NCBI GenBank assembly: GCA_041743835.1
Contig: JBGTLW010000326.1
Span: 1-8,619 of the forward strand
Origin: JBGTLW01 sp041743835
GTDB taxonomy: Bacteria; Planctomycetota; Phycisphaerae; Phycisphaerales; Phycisphaeraceae
Length of the DNA: 8,619 nucleotides
Direction of reading: 5' to 3'
The position numbers and the translations under genes are program-made. The notes under the pieces were generated by a model. That model saw only the letters and a list, made by a program, of their open reading frames with translations. It was not told where the DNA came from and did no database searches. Shown here piece by piece: positions 1 to 6,230 of the stretch (positions within the stretch are counted from its first letter, which is position 1; each line of letters opens with the position of its first letter).

Positions 1-39
1 GGATGGAAATGTGAACGGTGGGTGGGTAGTCTGGCTCAT
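1..39 (-). CDS. 5' end of an unidentified minus-strand gene (13 codons visible)
   Basis: An ATG at 39-37 read on the minus strand opens a frame that stays open to the window edge; the visible peptide is MSQTTHPPFTFPS. The start is supported by a GAGGAG ribosome binding site (plus-strand CTCCTC at 49-54) nine bases upstream, one of the best Shine-Dalgarno sequences in the window, and by a possible promoter further upstream. The visible peptide is hydrophilic, without an obvious signal peptide, and too short to assign a family. The gene would be transcribed divergently from the small membrane protein at 178-516. The call rests on start signals alone, so it remains provisional. Confidence 0.45.
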   Translation of the reverse strand, partial: MSQTTHPPFTFPS

Positions 40-78
40 GGTGGCGTACTCCTCGGTGTTCGGGGACGGGCGTGGTAG

Positions 79-108
79 ATCACACCCAAAGTACGCCGCC
101 TTTTTCAA
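79..108 (-). promoter_or_regulatory. Putative sigma-70-type promoter for the leftward edge gene
   Basis: Read on the minus strand, TTGAAA (103-108, five of six matches to TTGACA) is followed after 18 bases by TGTGAT (79-84, four of six matches to TATAAT). Transcription would begin near position 72 and give a leader of about 30 bases carrying the GAGGAG ribosome binding site before the ATG at 39. The location fits; the -10 box is only moderate. Confidence 0.35.
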
Positions 109-177
109 TTCGTCATCCACAACATTCAGTCATACCTCTCGATAGCTAGGCGTCGTCCGATTGTATGGCTACCACCG

Positions 178-516
178 GTGTTGTTTACCATTTTGTTAAT
201 TCTATTTGCATGCTTTCTGCCTACCTTTTTTTGGCAGCCTAAGTGGTACTTGTTCTGGCACGGTATTATAGGTGTAATAGGTGGTACTGCTATTTCTTAT
301 TGGATAGATAATAAACAAACGTACTTGGCGCGACAGCTACTGGCAAAAGAATGTCTTAAACATGGGATACGACCGAGCGGCTGCTTAATATGCGGTTATA
401 GTCTGAATGGCATCCAATCCTTAAACTGTCCTGAATGTGGCCAACCCTTAGCTGAAGAGCGTATCGAACAACGAATTGTTGAGGGCTCAGAACGTACCCA
501 AGAACTGGAGAATTGA
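178..516 (+). CDS. Small two-helix membrane protein with a C-terminal CxxC...CPEC zinc ribbon
   Basis: This 112-residue protein has two hydrophobic segments near the N-terminus (about residues 2-19 and 24-43), a basic linker, and a four-cysteine zinc ribbon made of C69-x2-C72 and C84-P-E-C87. The block CLICGYSL followed by NCPECG matches the C-x2-C-G-Y-x-L-x-G-x-CPECG ribbon found in very many planctomycete membrane proteins of unknown role. Metal binding is inferred from the cysteines; the function is unknown. The start is uncertain. GTG at 178 has no visible ribosome binding site, and the frame is open back to a stop at 76-78 without an ATG; upstream codons would encode a basic stretch (RRRPIVWLPP) that looks like a natural membrane-protein N-terminus. 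The gene is markedly A+T-rich compared with the rest of the window and uses A/T-ending codons, so horizontal transfer or loss of its original 5' end are possible. Confidence 0.7.
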   Translation: MLFTILLILFACFLPTFFWQPKWYLFWHGIIGVIGGTAISYWIDNKQTYLARQLLAKECLKHGIRPSGCLICGYSLNGIQSLNCPECGQPLAEERIEQRIVEGSERTQELEN

Positions 517-549
517 AACGGGCACGCTCCTGCTCTGTTGCAATTCTCT

Positions 550-790
550 TTAGGCGCAGCATCTGATGATCATCGCATCGTGCGTTAAGACCCTCAGAAG
601 CAGTTCCATCGCGCGGGTGCGGAGGCTGTTGCCGAGGGTGTGTTTGGTGGGCAGGGCAAGGCGTGTTGATTTGGGCGGGTGTGTCTGCCATGTGGTCCAC
701 CATGATGGGTTTTCTGCTCAAGCGGATGGCCGGGCCGAGTTGCTGGACGGGGGTGGGTACTTCATGGGCGACAAGGGGCTTGCGCTGGGG
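550..790 (-). pseudogene. Possible frameshifted remnant of a minus-strand gene
   Basis: No intact gene fits this gap, but the minus strand shows coding-like composition in two adjoining frames. From about 790 down to 665 one frame reads protein-like sequence (including RKPIMVDHMADTPAQIN) with mostly G/C third positions, about 74% over 43 codons by hand count. That frame then becomes A/T-rich at third positions, while a neighbouring frame beginning at 663 reads RLALPTKHTLGNSLRTRAME onward to a TAA at 550-552, again with about 74% G/C at third positions. A one-base insertion (or equivalent) near 664 would join them. I do not recognise the family. Alternatives are non-coding DNA with chance composition or an untranslated RNA region. 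Confidence 0.28.
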
Positions 791-848
791 GAGAGGGGCC
801 GGGGGGAGGCCCGGGGATGTGATGGGAGGCTCGGGGAGGGTGTTCGCG

Positions 849-877
849 GAGGCCCAGGGACGGAGTCCCTGGGCTTC
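849..877. repeat. Strong inverted repeat / hairpin between genes
   Basis: GCCCAGGGAC at 852-861 and GTCCCTGGGC at 865-874 are perfect reverse complements separated by GGA. Adding a G-T pair, an A-T pair and a G-C pair outward extends the stem to 13 pairs (849-877) around a three-base loop. There is no run of T on either side, so it does not look like a standard intrinsic terminator. It could be a transcription-end or mRNA-stability structure for the leftward remnant or the upstream gene, or a member of a dispersed palindromic intergenic repeat. It sits just before the G-tract array. Confidence 0.7.
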
Positions 878-884
878 GGGGCGC

Positions 885-955
885 GGGGGGAGTTCCGGGG
901 GCACTTACGGGGGACTTCCGGGGGGCGCTTCCGGGGGGCGCTTCCGGGGGGGGGG
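885..955 (+). repeat. G-tract tandem array with G-quadruplex spacing, just upstream of the BamD-like gene
   Basis: Six runs of five to ten G occur at 885-890, 897-901, 909-913, 920-925, 933-938 and 946-955. They are separated by related 6-7 base spacers: AGTTCC, CACTTAC, ACTTCC, CGCTTCC and CGCTTCC. The repeat period drifts from 11 to 13 bases, and the last two full units are identical. Every spacer is seven bases or shorter, so the array meets the common G3+N1-7 quadruplex rule several times over on the plus (coding) strand. It ends ten bases before the ATG at 966. The final G run might also act as a crude ribosome binding site or, as a folded structure, restrict access to the start. Function is inference; the repeat itself is directly visible. 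Confidence 0.8.
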
Positions 956-964
956 TGAATCATC

Positions 965-970
965 TATGAT
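965..970 (+). promoter_or_regulatory. Possible -10 box overlapping the first ATG of the BamD-like gene
   Basis: TATGAT matches the TATAAT consensus at five of six positions. If it is a true -10 element, transcription would start near 976-978 and translation at ATG 981 or 984 on an almost leaderless mRNA, not at ATG 966. No good -35 is seen at the expected distance, where the G-tract array lies. Confidence 0.22.
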
Positions 971-2096
971 CCCTCTCACGATGATGCGACGACTTTCTAT
1001 TGATGGCTGTGGGGCGGGCGTGGCGCTGCTATGCGGGGCGTTGTTGGTGCTGGCTGGGGCAAATGCAGCCGGTCAGCAGAAGTACGAGTTGACCGAGGCC
1101 GGGTGGGAGGCGATCGATGCCCCCGCTCCCGACTCGCCGGAGGGCAAGCTCCAGGCGATCCGCAAGACCTTGGCGGAGGGCAAGGCCGACCGTGCGTTCA
1201 AGAGCGTGTCCAAGTGGATCAAGGAGCACCCGGACCACCCGCTGACCGTGGAGGCGTACCTGCTGCGTGGCGACGCGCGGGTCGCGGGGGGTAACTTCTA
1301 CAAGGCCTTGCACGATTACGAGTACCTGATCCGCCGCTACCCCGCGTCGGAGCAGTTTGCGGTGGCTCTGGAGCGTGAATACCAGATCGCCCGGATGTTT
1401 ATCAACGGCAAGAAGCGCAAGGTGCTGGGGATGCGACTGCTGCCCGCGACGGGTGATGCCGCGGAAATCCTGATCCGCATCCAGGAGCGTGCGCCGGGCT
1501 CGGCTGTGGGTGAGAAGGCGCACCTGCTGCTGGGCGACCACTACTTCAACTCGGGGCAGATGGTGAACGCGGCCGAGGCCTACGACCTGTTCCTGCTCAA
1601 CTACCCCTACTCCGACCAGCGCGAGTTTGCCATGCTCCGCGTCGTGCAGGCGAACCTCGCGCGATACAAGGGCCCGGCCTTCGACCAGCGCGGGCTGATC
1701 GAGGCGCAGCAGCGGCTGCGGTTGTACACGATGGAGTACCCCGCCGCCGCGGAGCAGATCGGGGCCGAGGCCCTGATGTTCCGCATCCGCGAATCGCTGT
1801 CCCAGCGCGATGTCATCACCGCGGACTGGTACACCCAGCGGGGCGAATCGCTCAGCGCCGCGGTGCTGTACCGCCGGGTCATCACCGACTACCCCGACAC
1901 GGCCGCGGCCGGCGACGCGGTGGATCGGCTTGAGAGCATCGGCTACCCGGTGGTGCTGGCCACGGATGCGACCGACGCCCAGCGGCCGATCGATACACGC
2001 AGGGCCCCGCGCCTGCCCGTGCAGGACAGCAGGCCGGACGGCCCAGCGGAGATCCCCACGACACCACGCCCCGAAGGAATCCCCGATGTCCCATGA
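966..2096 (+). CDS. BamD/YfiO-like tetratricopeptide outer-membrane assembly protein (secreted)
   Basis: This 376-residue protein begins with a signal peptide: MMRR, a hydrophobic core (about residues 17-32), then an ANAA cleavage region near residues 32-35. The mature part is built of TPR-like helical hairpins: about residues 75-125 (containing KALHDYEYLIRRYPAS), 182-228 (AAEAYDLFLLNYPYSD) and 292-325 (SAAVLYRRVITDYPDT). The repeated 'YPxS/D' ends of helices are typical of BamD/YfiO, which helps the Bam complex insert beta-barrels from the periplasmic side. Unlike proteobacterial BamD (roughly 240 residues) it is longer, has no lipobox cysteine, and ends in a Pro/Arg-rich tail (330-376). A soluble or differently anchored periplasmic TPR protein such as a CpoB-like factor is therefore an alternative. 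ATG 966 is chosen; ATG 981 and 984 are also possible. The frame is open back to 663, but that part reads through the G-tract array and looks non-coding. The stop overlaps the next gene by 11 bases. Confidence 0.72.
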   Translation: MIPLTMMRRLSIDGCGAGVALLCGALLVLAGANAAGQQKYELTEAGWEAIDAPAPDSPEGKLQAIRKTLAEGKADRAFKSVSKWIKEHPDHPLTVEAYLLRGDARVAGGNFYKALHDYEYLIRRYPASEQFAVALEREYQIARMFINGKKRKVLGMRLLPATGDAAEILIRIQERAPGSAVGEKAHLLLGDHYFNSGQMVNAAEAYDLFLLNYPYSDQREFAMLRVVQANLARYKGPAFDQRGLIEAQQRLRLYTMEYPAAAEQIGAEALMFRIRESLSQRDVITADWYTQRGESLSAAVLYRRVITDYPDTAAAGDAVDRLESIGYPVVLATDATDAQRPIDTRRAPRLPVQDSRPDGPAEIPTTPRPEGIPDVP

Positions 2097-2652
2097 TTCG
2101 ATGCAAGCCTCAGCCGGCCACCGCGCCCCGCGTCCGTCACCCCGGCAGGGCCGCGGCGTGGCCATGGTGGTGTGTTGCGTGGTCGTCGGCCTGTCGCTTG
2201 TCGGCTGCGGGTATCGCACGGCCGAGACCTACCCCACCGCTTACGCCACGGTGAGTGTGCCGATCTTTGAGAACCGCACGTTTTACAAGGGCATCGAGTT
2301 TGCCCTGGCTGAGGCGTTGACCAAGCAGATCACCTCGCGCACGCCGTACCGCATCGCGTCGCCGGGCGCAGCCGACACCATCCTCCAGGGCAGCATCACG
2401 CGGATCGAGCAGTTCAGCGTCGCGCGGACGGGTGATTCGAGCCTGCCCGAGCAGATGGAGATGCAGGTGACGGTCGATTTCCAGTGGAAAGACCTGCGGA
2501 CGGGGGAGGACATCATCGACCGCGCGGGGTTCACGGCGGTTGGGCGGTACATCCCCACGCAGCCGGTGGGCGAGGCGGTGCAGGTTGCCCATTTCGACGC
2601 GGCCAACAGCCTCGCTCAGGACATCGTCGATCAGATGCGTGGCGATTGGTAG
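2086..2652 (+). CDS. lptE: LptE-family LPS-assembly lipoprotein
   Basis: This 188-residue lipoprotein belongs to the LptE type, the outer-membrane partner that plugs the LptD translocon and helps deliver LPS to the cell surface. It carries a long N-terminus, a hydrophobic stretch (about residues 25-39) and a lipobox ending L-V-G-C41, predicting lipidation at C41 after signal peptidase II cleavage. The mature protein starts with CGYRTAETYP and continues with VSVPIFENRTFYKGIEFALA, a strong family signature (GY..., VPIFENRTF, then an amphipathic helix leading to LTKQI). A beta-strand region follows, with W-K-D-L-R-T-G near residue 137. The start ATG 2086 has GAAGGAAT upstream at good spacing and overlaps the stop of the BamD-like gene (2094-2096), implying translational coupling. 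ATG 2101 is a weaker alternative. Family assignment is firm; the LPS-transport role is inferred from homologues. Confidence 0.82.
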   Translation: MSHDSMQASAGHRAPRPSPRQGRGVAMVVCCVVVGLSLVGCGYRTAETYPTAYATVSVPIFENRTFYKGIEFALAEALTKQITSRTPYRIASPGAADTILQGSITRIEQFSVARTGDSSLPEQMEMQVTVDFQWKDLRTGEDIIDRAGFTAVGRYIPTQPVGEAVQVAHFDAANSLAQDIVDQMRGDW

Positions 2653-2703
2653 GCCGGCCCGCGATTGGGAGAAATAAAGCCGACCCCGTATCGTGCCTTG
2701 GCC

Positions 2704-2709
2704 TAGAAT
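2704..2709 (+). promoter_or_regulatory. Possible -10 box for ftsH
   Basis: TAGAAT matches TATAAT at five of six positions in the 136-base gap before ftsH. The -35 region is poor (a GAC core near 2682-2684). Transcription from here would start near 2716 and leave a leader of about 70 bases. It would also exclude the earlier in-frame GTG at 2693 as a start, in agreement with ATG 2789. Confidence 0.3.
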
Positions 2710-2788
2710 GGTGTCGCCCCACTCCGCAACCCGACGGGGCCAGCCCCCCCGCCGCCATCGCCCCGCCCCCACCATACGACCACCGCCC

Positions 2789-4879
2789 ATGCCTGACCCC
2801 AAGAAGACCAAGAAAGACGAGCAGACCGACGACGCCCCCAAGCGCAAGGGCGACGGTGGCAAGGGTCCGAGTCCCGCGGGCAAGCCGCCGGGCATGATGT
2901 CCCGGACCACGCTGGGGTGGGTGCTGCTGGGTGTGCTCACCGTGACCCTGCTGCTGATGATGCAGTCGCAGTTCAACGCCGCCACCGAAGTGACCTGGCA
3001 ACAGTTTGTGACCTACGCGGAGAACGGCGACCTTGCCAACGACAACGAAAACAAGGTCATCGTCAAGAACAACAGCATCACCGCCGAGCTCAAAGAAGGC
3101 GTAGCGCTGCCCGGGGACACGCCCGGCACCAGCCGCAAGATCTCGGTCCCCATCTTCCGTGAGAACATCGACACCTACACCAAGGTGCTTTACCGCCTCG
3201 GCGTGCCGTACCAGCCCAGCCCCGGCGACAGCATGCTGCTGCTGCTGCTCATCAACTGGGGGCCGTTCATCGTCATCGCGCTGCTGATCTACTTCTTCGT
3301 GTTCCGCTCGCTCCGCAATGCCGCGGGCGGGCCGGGGGGGATGCTCGGCAACTTCGGTCGGTCCAAGCACAAGATGCTCAACAAGGAGCACAGCAGCGTC
3401 ACGCTCGGGGACGTCGCGGGCATCGACGAGGCCAAGGAAGAGGTCGGGGAGATCATCGAGTTCCTGCGGAACCCCAAGAAGTTCCAGCGTCTGGGCGGCC
3501 GCGTGCCGCGCGGCGTGCTGCTGGTCGGTCAGCCGGGCTGCGGCAAGACGCTGCTGGCCAAGGCGATGGCTGGCGAGGCGGACGTGCCGTTGTTCTCGAT
3601 CTCGGGCCGCGACTTTGTGGAGATGTTCGTGGGCGTTGGCGCTTCGCGGGTGCGTGACCTTTTCAAGCAGGCCAAGGACAGCGCCCCGTGCATCATCTTC
3701 CTCGATGAGATCGACGCGGTCGGCCGACGCCGGGGCTCGGGCTTCTCGTCGGGCGGCCACGACGAGCGCGAGCAGACGCTCAACGCGATCCTCGTGGAGA
3801 TGGACGGCTTCGACTCGTCGGACCAGGTGATCGTGATCGCCTCGACCAACCGCGCCGACGTGCTGGACCCCGCGTTGATTCGGCCGGGCCGATTCGACCG
3901 TCAGGTCCACGTGCCCATGCCCGACATCAAGGGGCGGATGGAGATCCTCAAGGTCCACAGCCGGAAGATCAAGATGTCGCCGGTGGTGGACATGGAGAAG
4001 CTGGCGCGGGGCACGCCGATGTTCTCCGGCGCCGAGCTCGAAGCCATCATCAACGAGGCCGCGATCGCCGCGACGCTGCAAAACAAGGACTTCGTCGAGC
4101 AGGAAGACCTCGAAGAGGCCCGCGACAAGGTGCGTTATGGCCGGTCACGCAAGAGCGCGAAGGTCGAAGAAGAAGAGCGCAAGGTCGTGGCCTATCACGA
4201 GGCTGGGCACGCGGTGCTGATGTATTACGACGACGATTCCGAGCCGCTGCACAAGGTGACGATCATCCCGCGTGGGCCGTCTCTGGGCTCGACGATGATG
4301 CTGCCCGAGAAGGATCGGCAGATCATCAGCAAGCGTCGGCTGCTGGCGATGATGCGTGTGGACTACGGCGGTCGCATCGCCGAGCAGATGTTCACCGGGG
4401 ACCAGTACAACGGCACCGCCAGCGATATACGCCACGCCATGCACATAGCCCGCGCGATCGTGACCGAGTACGGCATGTCCGACGCCGTGGGCTTCCAGTT
4501 CCTCGGCGACGACGAGGGCCGACAACCCTGGCAGGGCGGGGACTCGATGTCCAACGAAACCGCCAAGCTCATCGACGATGAGATCAAGGAGCTCATCGAC
4601 ACCACCTACGCGGACGCCAAGGCGGTCATCGAGAAGCACCGCGACCAGGTCGAGGCGCTGGCGCAGGCGCTCCTCAAGTACGAGACACTGACGTTTGACG
4701 AAGTGGATCGGCTGATGAAGGGCCAGCCGCTGGACAAAGCCACCGTCGCCGAGTTGCTACAGGCGGAGAAAAACAAGACCTCGAAGCAGACGGCCGCGGC
4801 GGGCATCGACAACAGCAGCAAGGGCTTGCCACGCGAGACCGGGTTCGATGACACGGGCCGGCTGCCAAGCCCGGCATAA
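2789..4879 (+). CDS. ftsH: ATP-dependent zinc metalloprotease FtsH
   Basis: FtsH is a hexameric, inner-membrane AAA+ protease that extracts and degrades misassembled membrane proteins and selected soluble regulators. The 696-residue product has a charged Lys/Asp-rich N-terminus, a transmembrane helix (about 42-58), a periplasmic domain (59-148) and a second helix (150-172). The AAA+ module follows, with Walker A GQPGCGKT (247-254), pore loop F280-V-G, Walker B IIFLDE (D306/E307) and second region of homology with arginine fingers R365 and R368. The M41 peptidase domain has zinc site H470-E-A-G-H474 and likely third ligand D546. A C-terminal helical region and short disordered tail end the protein. 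Walker A is unusual: the common form is GPPGTGKT. ATG 2789 is chosen because earlier in-frame codons (from GTG 2693) give a Pro/Arg-rich stretch that looks non-coding, though no ribosome binding site is visible at either. The gene is near full family length and appears intact. Confidence 0.96.
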   Translation: MPDPKKTKKDEQTDDAPKRKGDGGKGPSPAGKPPGMMSRTTLGWVLLGVLTVTLLLMMQSQFNAATEVTWQQFVTYAENGDLANDNENKVIVKNNSITAELKEGVALPGDTPGTSRKISVPIFRENIDTYTKVLYRLGVPYQPSPGDSMLLLLLINWGPFIVIALLIYFFVFRSLRNAAGGPGGMLGNFGRSKHKMLNKEHSSVTLGDVAGIDEAKEEVGEIIEFLRNPKKFQRLGGRVPRGVLLVGQPGCGKTLLAKAMAGEADVPLFSISGRDFVEMFVGVGASRVRDLFKQAKDSAPCIIFLDEIDAVGRRRGSGFSSGGHDEREQTLNAILVEMDGFDSSDQVIVIASTNRADVLDPALIRPGRFDRQVHVPMPDIKGRMEILKVHSRKIKMSPVVDMEKLARGTPMFSGAELEAIINEAAIAATLQNKDFVEQEDLEEARDKVRYGRSRKSAKVEEEERKVVAYHEAGHAVLMYYDDDSEPLHKVTIIPRGPSLGSTMMLPEKDRQIISKRRLLAMMRVDYGGRIAEQMFTGDQYNGTASDIRHAMHIARAIVTEYGMSDAVGFQFLGDDEGRQPWQGGDSMSNETAKLIDDEIKELIDTTYADAKAVIEKHRDQVEALAQALLKYETLTFDEVDRLMKGQPLDKATVAELLQAEKNKTSKQTAAAGIDNSSKGLPRETGFDDTGRLPSPA

Positions 4880-4904
4880 CGACCTGTCGCCTGACCCGTC
4901 GCGG

Positions 4905-4948
4905 TCCGGGGGCCCGGATTCCGAGGGGCACTTCCGGGGGGGGCTTTT
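4905..4948 (+). repeat. GC-rich intergenic element with a second copy of the CACTTCC-G-tract motif
   Basis: The gap between ftsH and the prepilin peptidase gene contains TCCGG-GGGC-CCGGA (4905-4918), a five-pair hairpin with a four-base loop. It then has GGGG-CACTTCC-GGGGGGGG (4925-4943), nearly the same unit as in the array at 885-955. A short T run (4945-4948) follows. The hairpin is weak and the T run is 26 bases away, so a terminator is not well supported. The shared motif suggests a dispersed intergenic element or common regulatory site. Confidence 0.5.
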
Positions 4949-4983
4949 CGCTCATTGCGGGCATTTCGCCGATACTTGGGTGC

Positions 4984-6180
4984 ATGGACCTGTTCTGGCT
5001 GTTTTTCATCTTCGTGTTCGGGCTCGGCGCGTGCGTCGGCAGCTTCCTCAACGTGGTGATCTATCGCCTGCCCGAGGGCCGGAGCATCGTCACCCCGCCG
5101 TCATCCTGCCCCCAGTGCGGGCACGGGCTGGCGTGGCACGACAACGTGCCGGTGCTGGGCTGGCTGTGGCTGCGGGGCAAGTGCCGGTACTGCCGCAACC
5201 CCATCAGCATCCAGTACCCCATCGTCGAGGCGGTCACCGCAGCGCTCTTCGCCGGGCTTTACTACACCTACTTCGCCACGGACCTGCGCCCGGCCTTCGG
5301 CCAGGTGCCGCAGATGCTCGAACGCGACCACCTCCTCACCGGGACCTGGCCCATCTTCGTCATCCACCTGTTTCTCCTCGGCTCGCTCCTCGCAGCGACG
5401 CTGATCGACGCGAAGTACTACATCATCCCGCTGGACATCCCCTGGCTGGCGACGGGCGTCGCGTTGGTCGGGCTGCCGGCTGCGGTAGCCCTTGGCTCCA
5501 CGGCAAGCGCCCAAGCCGGGGACATCACCGACACGCTCATCCCTTTCGCCGCGAACGGTACCGCGCTGCTCGGCGCGGCCGGGGGTGTCGCGGGCATCGC
5601 GCTATCCATCGTGCTGCTCCGCATGGGCATCTTCAAGCGGAGCTTCGCCGACGAGCACGCCTACCTCAGTGATGATGGCCACGAAACCACCGCCGAGGTC
5701 GTCGCCGCGTACCCGCACGCCCGCCGGGAGATGCTCAAGGAGCTGATGTTTGTCAGCCTGCCGCTGCTGGGGCTGCTGATTGGTTTCTACGTCGGGCACA
5801 CGATGGACCTGCACACCCGGCTTGCCGGTTGGCCGAGCTGGGTCTTCGCGCTGGGCGGGGTGGTGTGTGGCTACCTCACCGGCGCGGGGCTGGTGTGGTT
5901 CACCCGTATCTTCGGCACGCTTGCGTTTGGCAAAGAGGCGATGGGACTGGGCGACGTCCACCTGCTGGCCGCGATCGGCGCGGTGCTCGGGCCGATCGAC
6001 ACCGTGCTTGCGTTCTTCATCGCGCCGTTCATGGGGCTGAAGATCTATGCGGTGATGATGATCGCGGGCGGGAAGAAAGATGAGCCGGTGCGTGTCATCC
6101 CCTACGGCCCATTCCTCGCGGCGGGTGCGCTGGTCGTCATGGTGTCCCGCAATGAACTGCTTCACCTGATCGTGGGGTAA
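4984..6180 (+). CDS. Type IV prepilin peptidase (A24 family leader peptidase, PilD/GspO type)
   Basis: This integral membrane aspartyl protease cleaves the short leader of type IV pilins or type II secretion pseudopilins, and family members often N-methylate the new N-terminus. The 398-residue protein opens with a membrane helix, the G-SFLNVVIYRLP motif and a cytoplasmic zinc-binding loop with C42-P-x-C45 and C67-x2-C70. The two catalytic aspartates are D142 (in LIDAKYYIIP) and D324 (in GLGD). Several hydrophobic helices surround them. It is longer than the usual 250-290 residues because about 100 extra residues lie between the two catalytic motifs, including a charged segment (near residues 218-258) flanked by helices. 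ATG 4984 is the natural start, with only a weak G-rich element upstream. No pilin or secretion genes are visible here, so it may act on substrates encoded elsewhere. It is convergent with the hydrolase gene, 50 bases apart. Confidence 0.93.
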   Translation: MDLFWLFFIFVFGLGACVGSFLNVVIYRLPEGRSIVTPPSSCPQCGHGLAWHDNVPVLGWLWLRGKCRYCRNPISIQYPIVEAVTAALFAGLYYTYFATDLRPAFGQVPQMLERDHLLTGTWPIFVIHLFLLGSLLAATLIDAKYYIIPLDIPWLATGVALVGLPAAVALGSTASAQAGDITDTLIPFAANGTALLGAAGGVAGIALSIVLLRMGIFKRSFADEHAYLSDDGHETTAEVVAAYPHARREMLKELMFVSLPLLGLLIGFYVGHTMDLHTRLAGWPSWVFALGGVVCGYLTGAGLVWFTRIFGTLAFGKEAMGLGDVHLLAAIGAVLGPIDTVLAFFIAPFMGLKIYAVMMIAGGKKDEPVRVIPYGPFLAAGALVVMVSRNELLHLIVG

Positions 6181-6230
6181 ACGCGAAGGCGCCGCGCTGC
6201 ATCCACGTTTCAAGCCAAGGCCCCACTCCC

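Noticed and set aside
165..242. ATG at 165 as the start of the small membrane protein
   Set aside because: It is in a different frame and ends after about 25 codons; it cannot lead into the zinc-ribbon frame without a shift.
356..904. Single intact minus-strand gene of 182 codons
   Set aside because: It overlaps the convincing zinc-ribbon gene, and its coding-like composition is lost below about 665; only the frameshifted remnant model was kept, at low confidence.
885..955. CRISPR-like array
   Set aside because: The units are 11-13 bases with no unique spacers; this is a simple drifting tandem G-tract repeat.
566..958. Plus-strand open frame of 130 codons in the gap
   Set aside because: Arg/Gly-rich product generated by G tracts, no ribosome binding site, no recognisable domain.
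663..965. In-frame upstream extension of the BamD-like protein (about 100 residues)
   Set aside because: It translates the hairpin and the G-tract array into Gly/Arg/Ser-rich sequence and would bury the clear signal peptide inside the protein.
1029..2219. Long minus-strand open frame of 396 codons
   Set aside because: It is opposite the BamD-like and LptE genes and reads as an antisense shadow without motifs.
2531..4081. Long minus-strand open frame of 516 codons
   Set aside because: It lies opposite ftsH and is His/Asp/Arg-rich, as expected from the antisense of a G+C-rich gene; it has no domain or start signals.
4905..4918. Intrinsic terminator after ftsH
   Set aside because: The stem is only five pairs and no T run follows directly.
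6181..6230. Bidirectional terminator between the convergent genes
   Set aside because: No stem of convincing length with a flanking T or A run could be found in these 50 bases.
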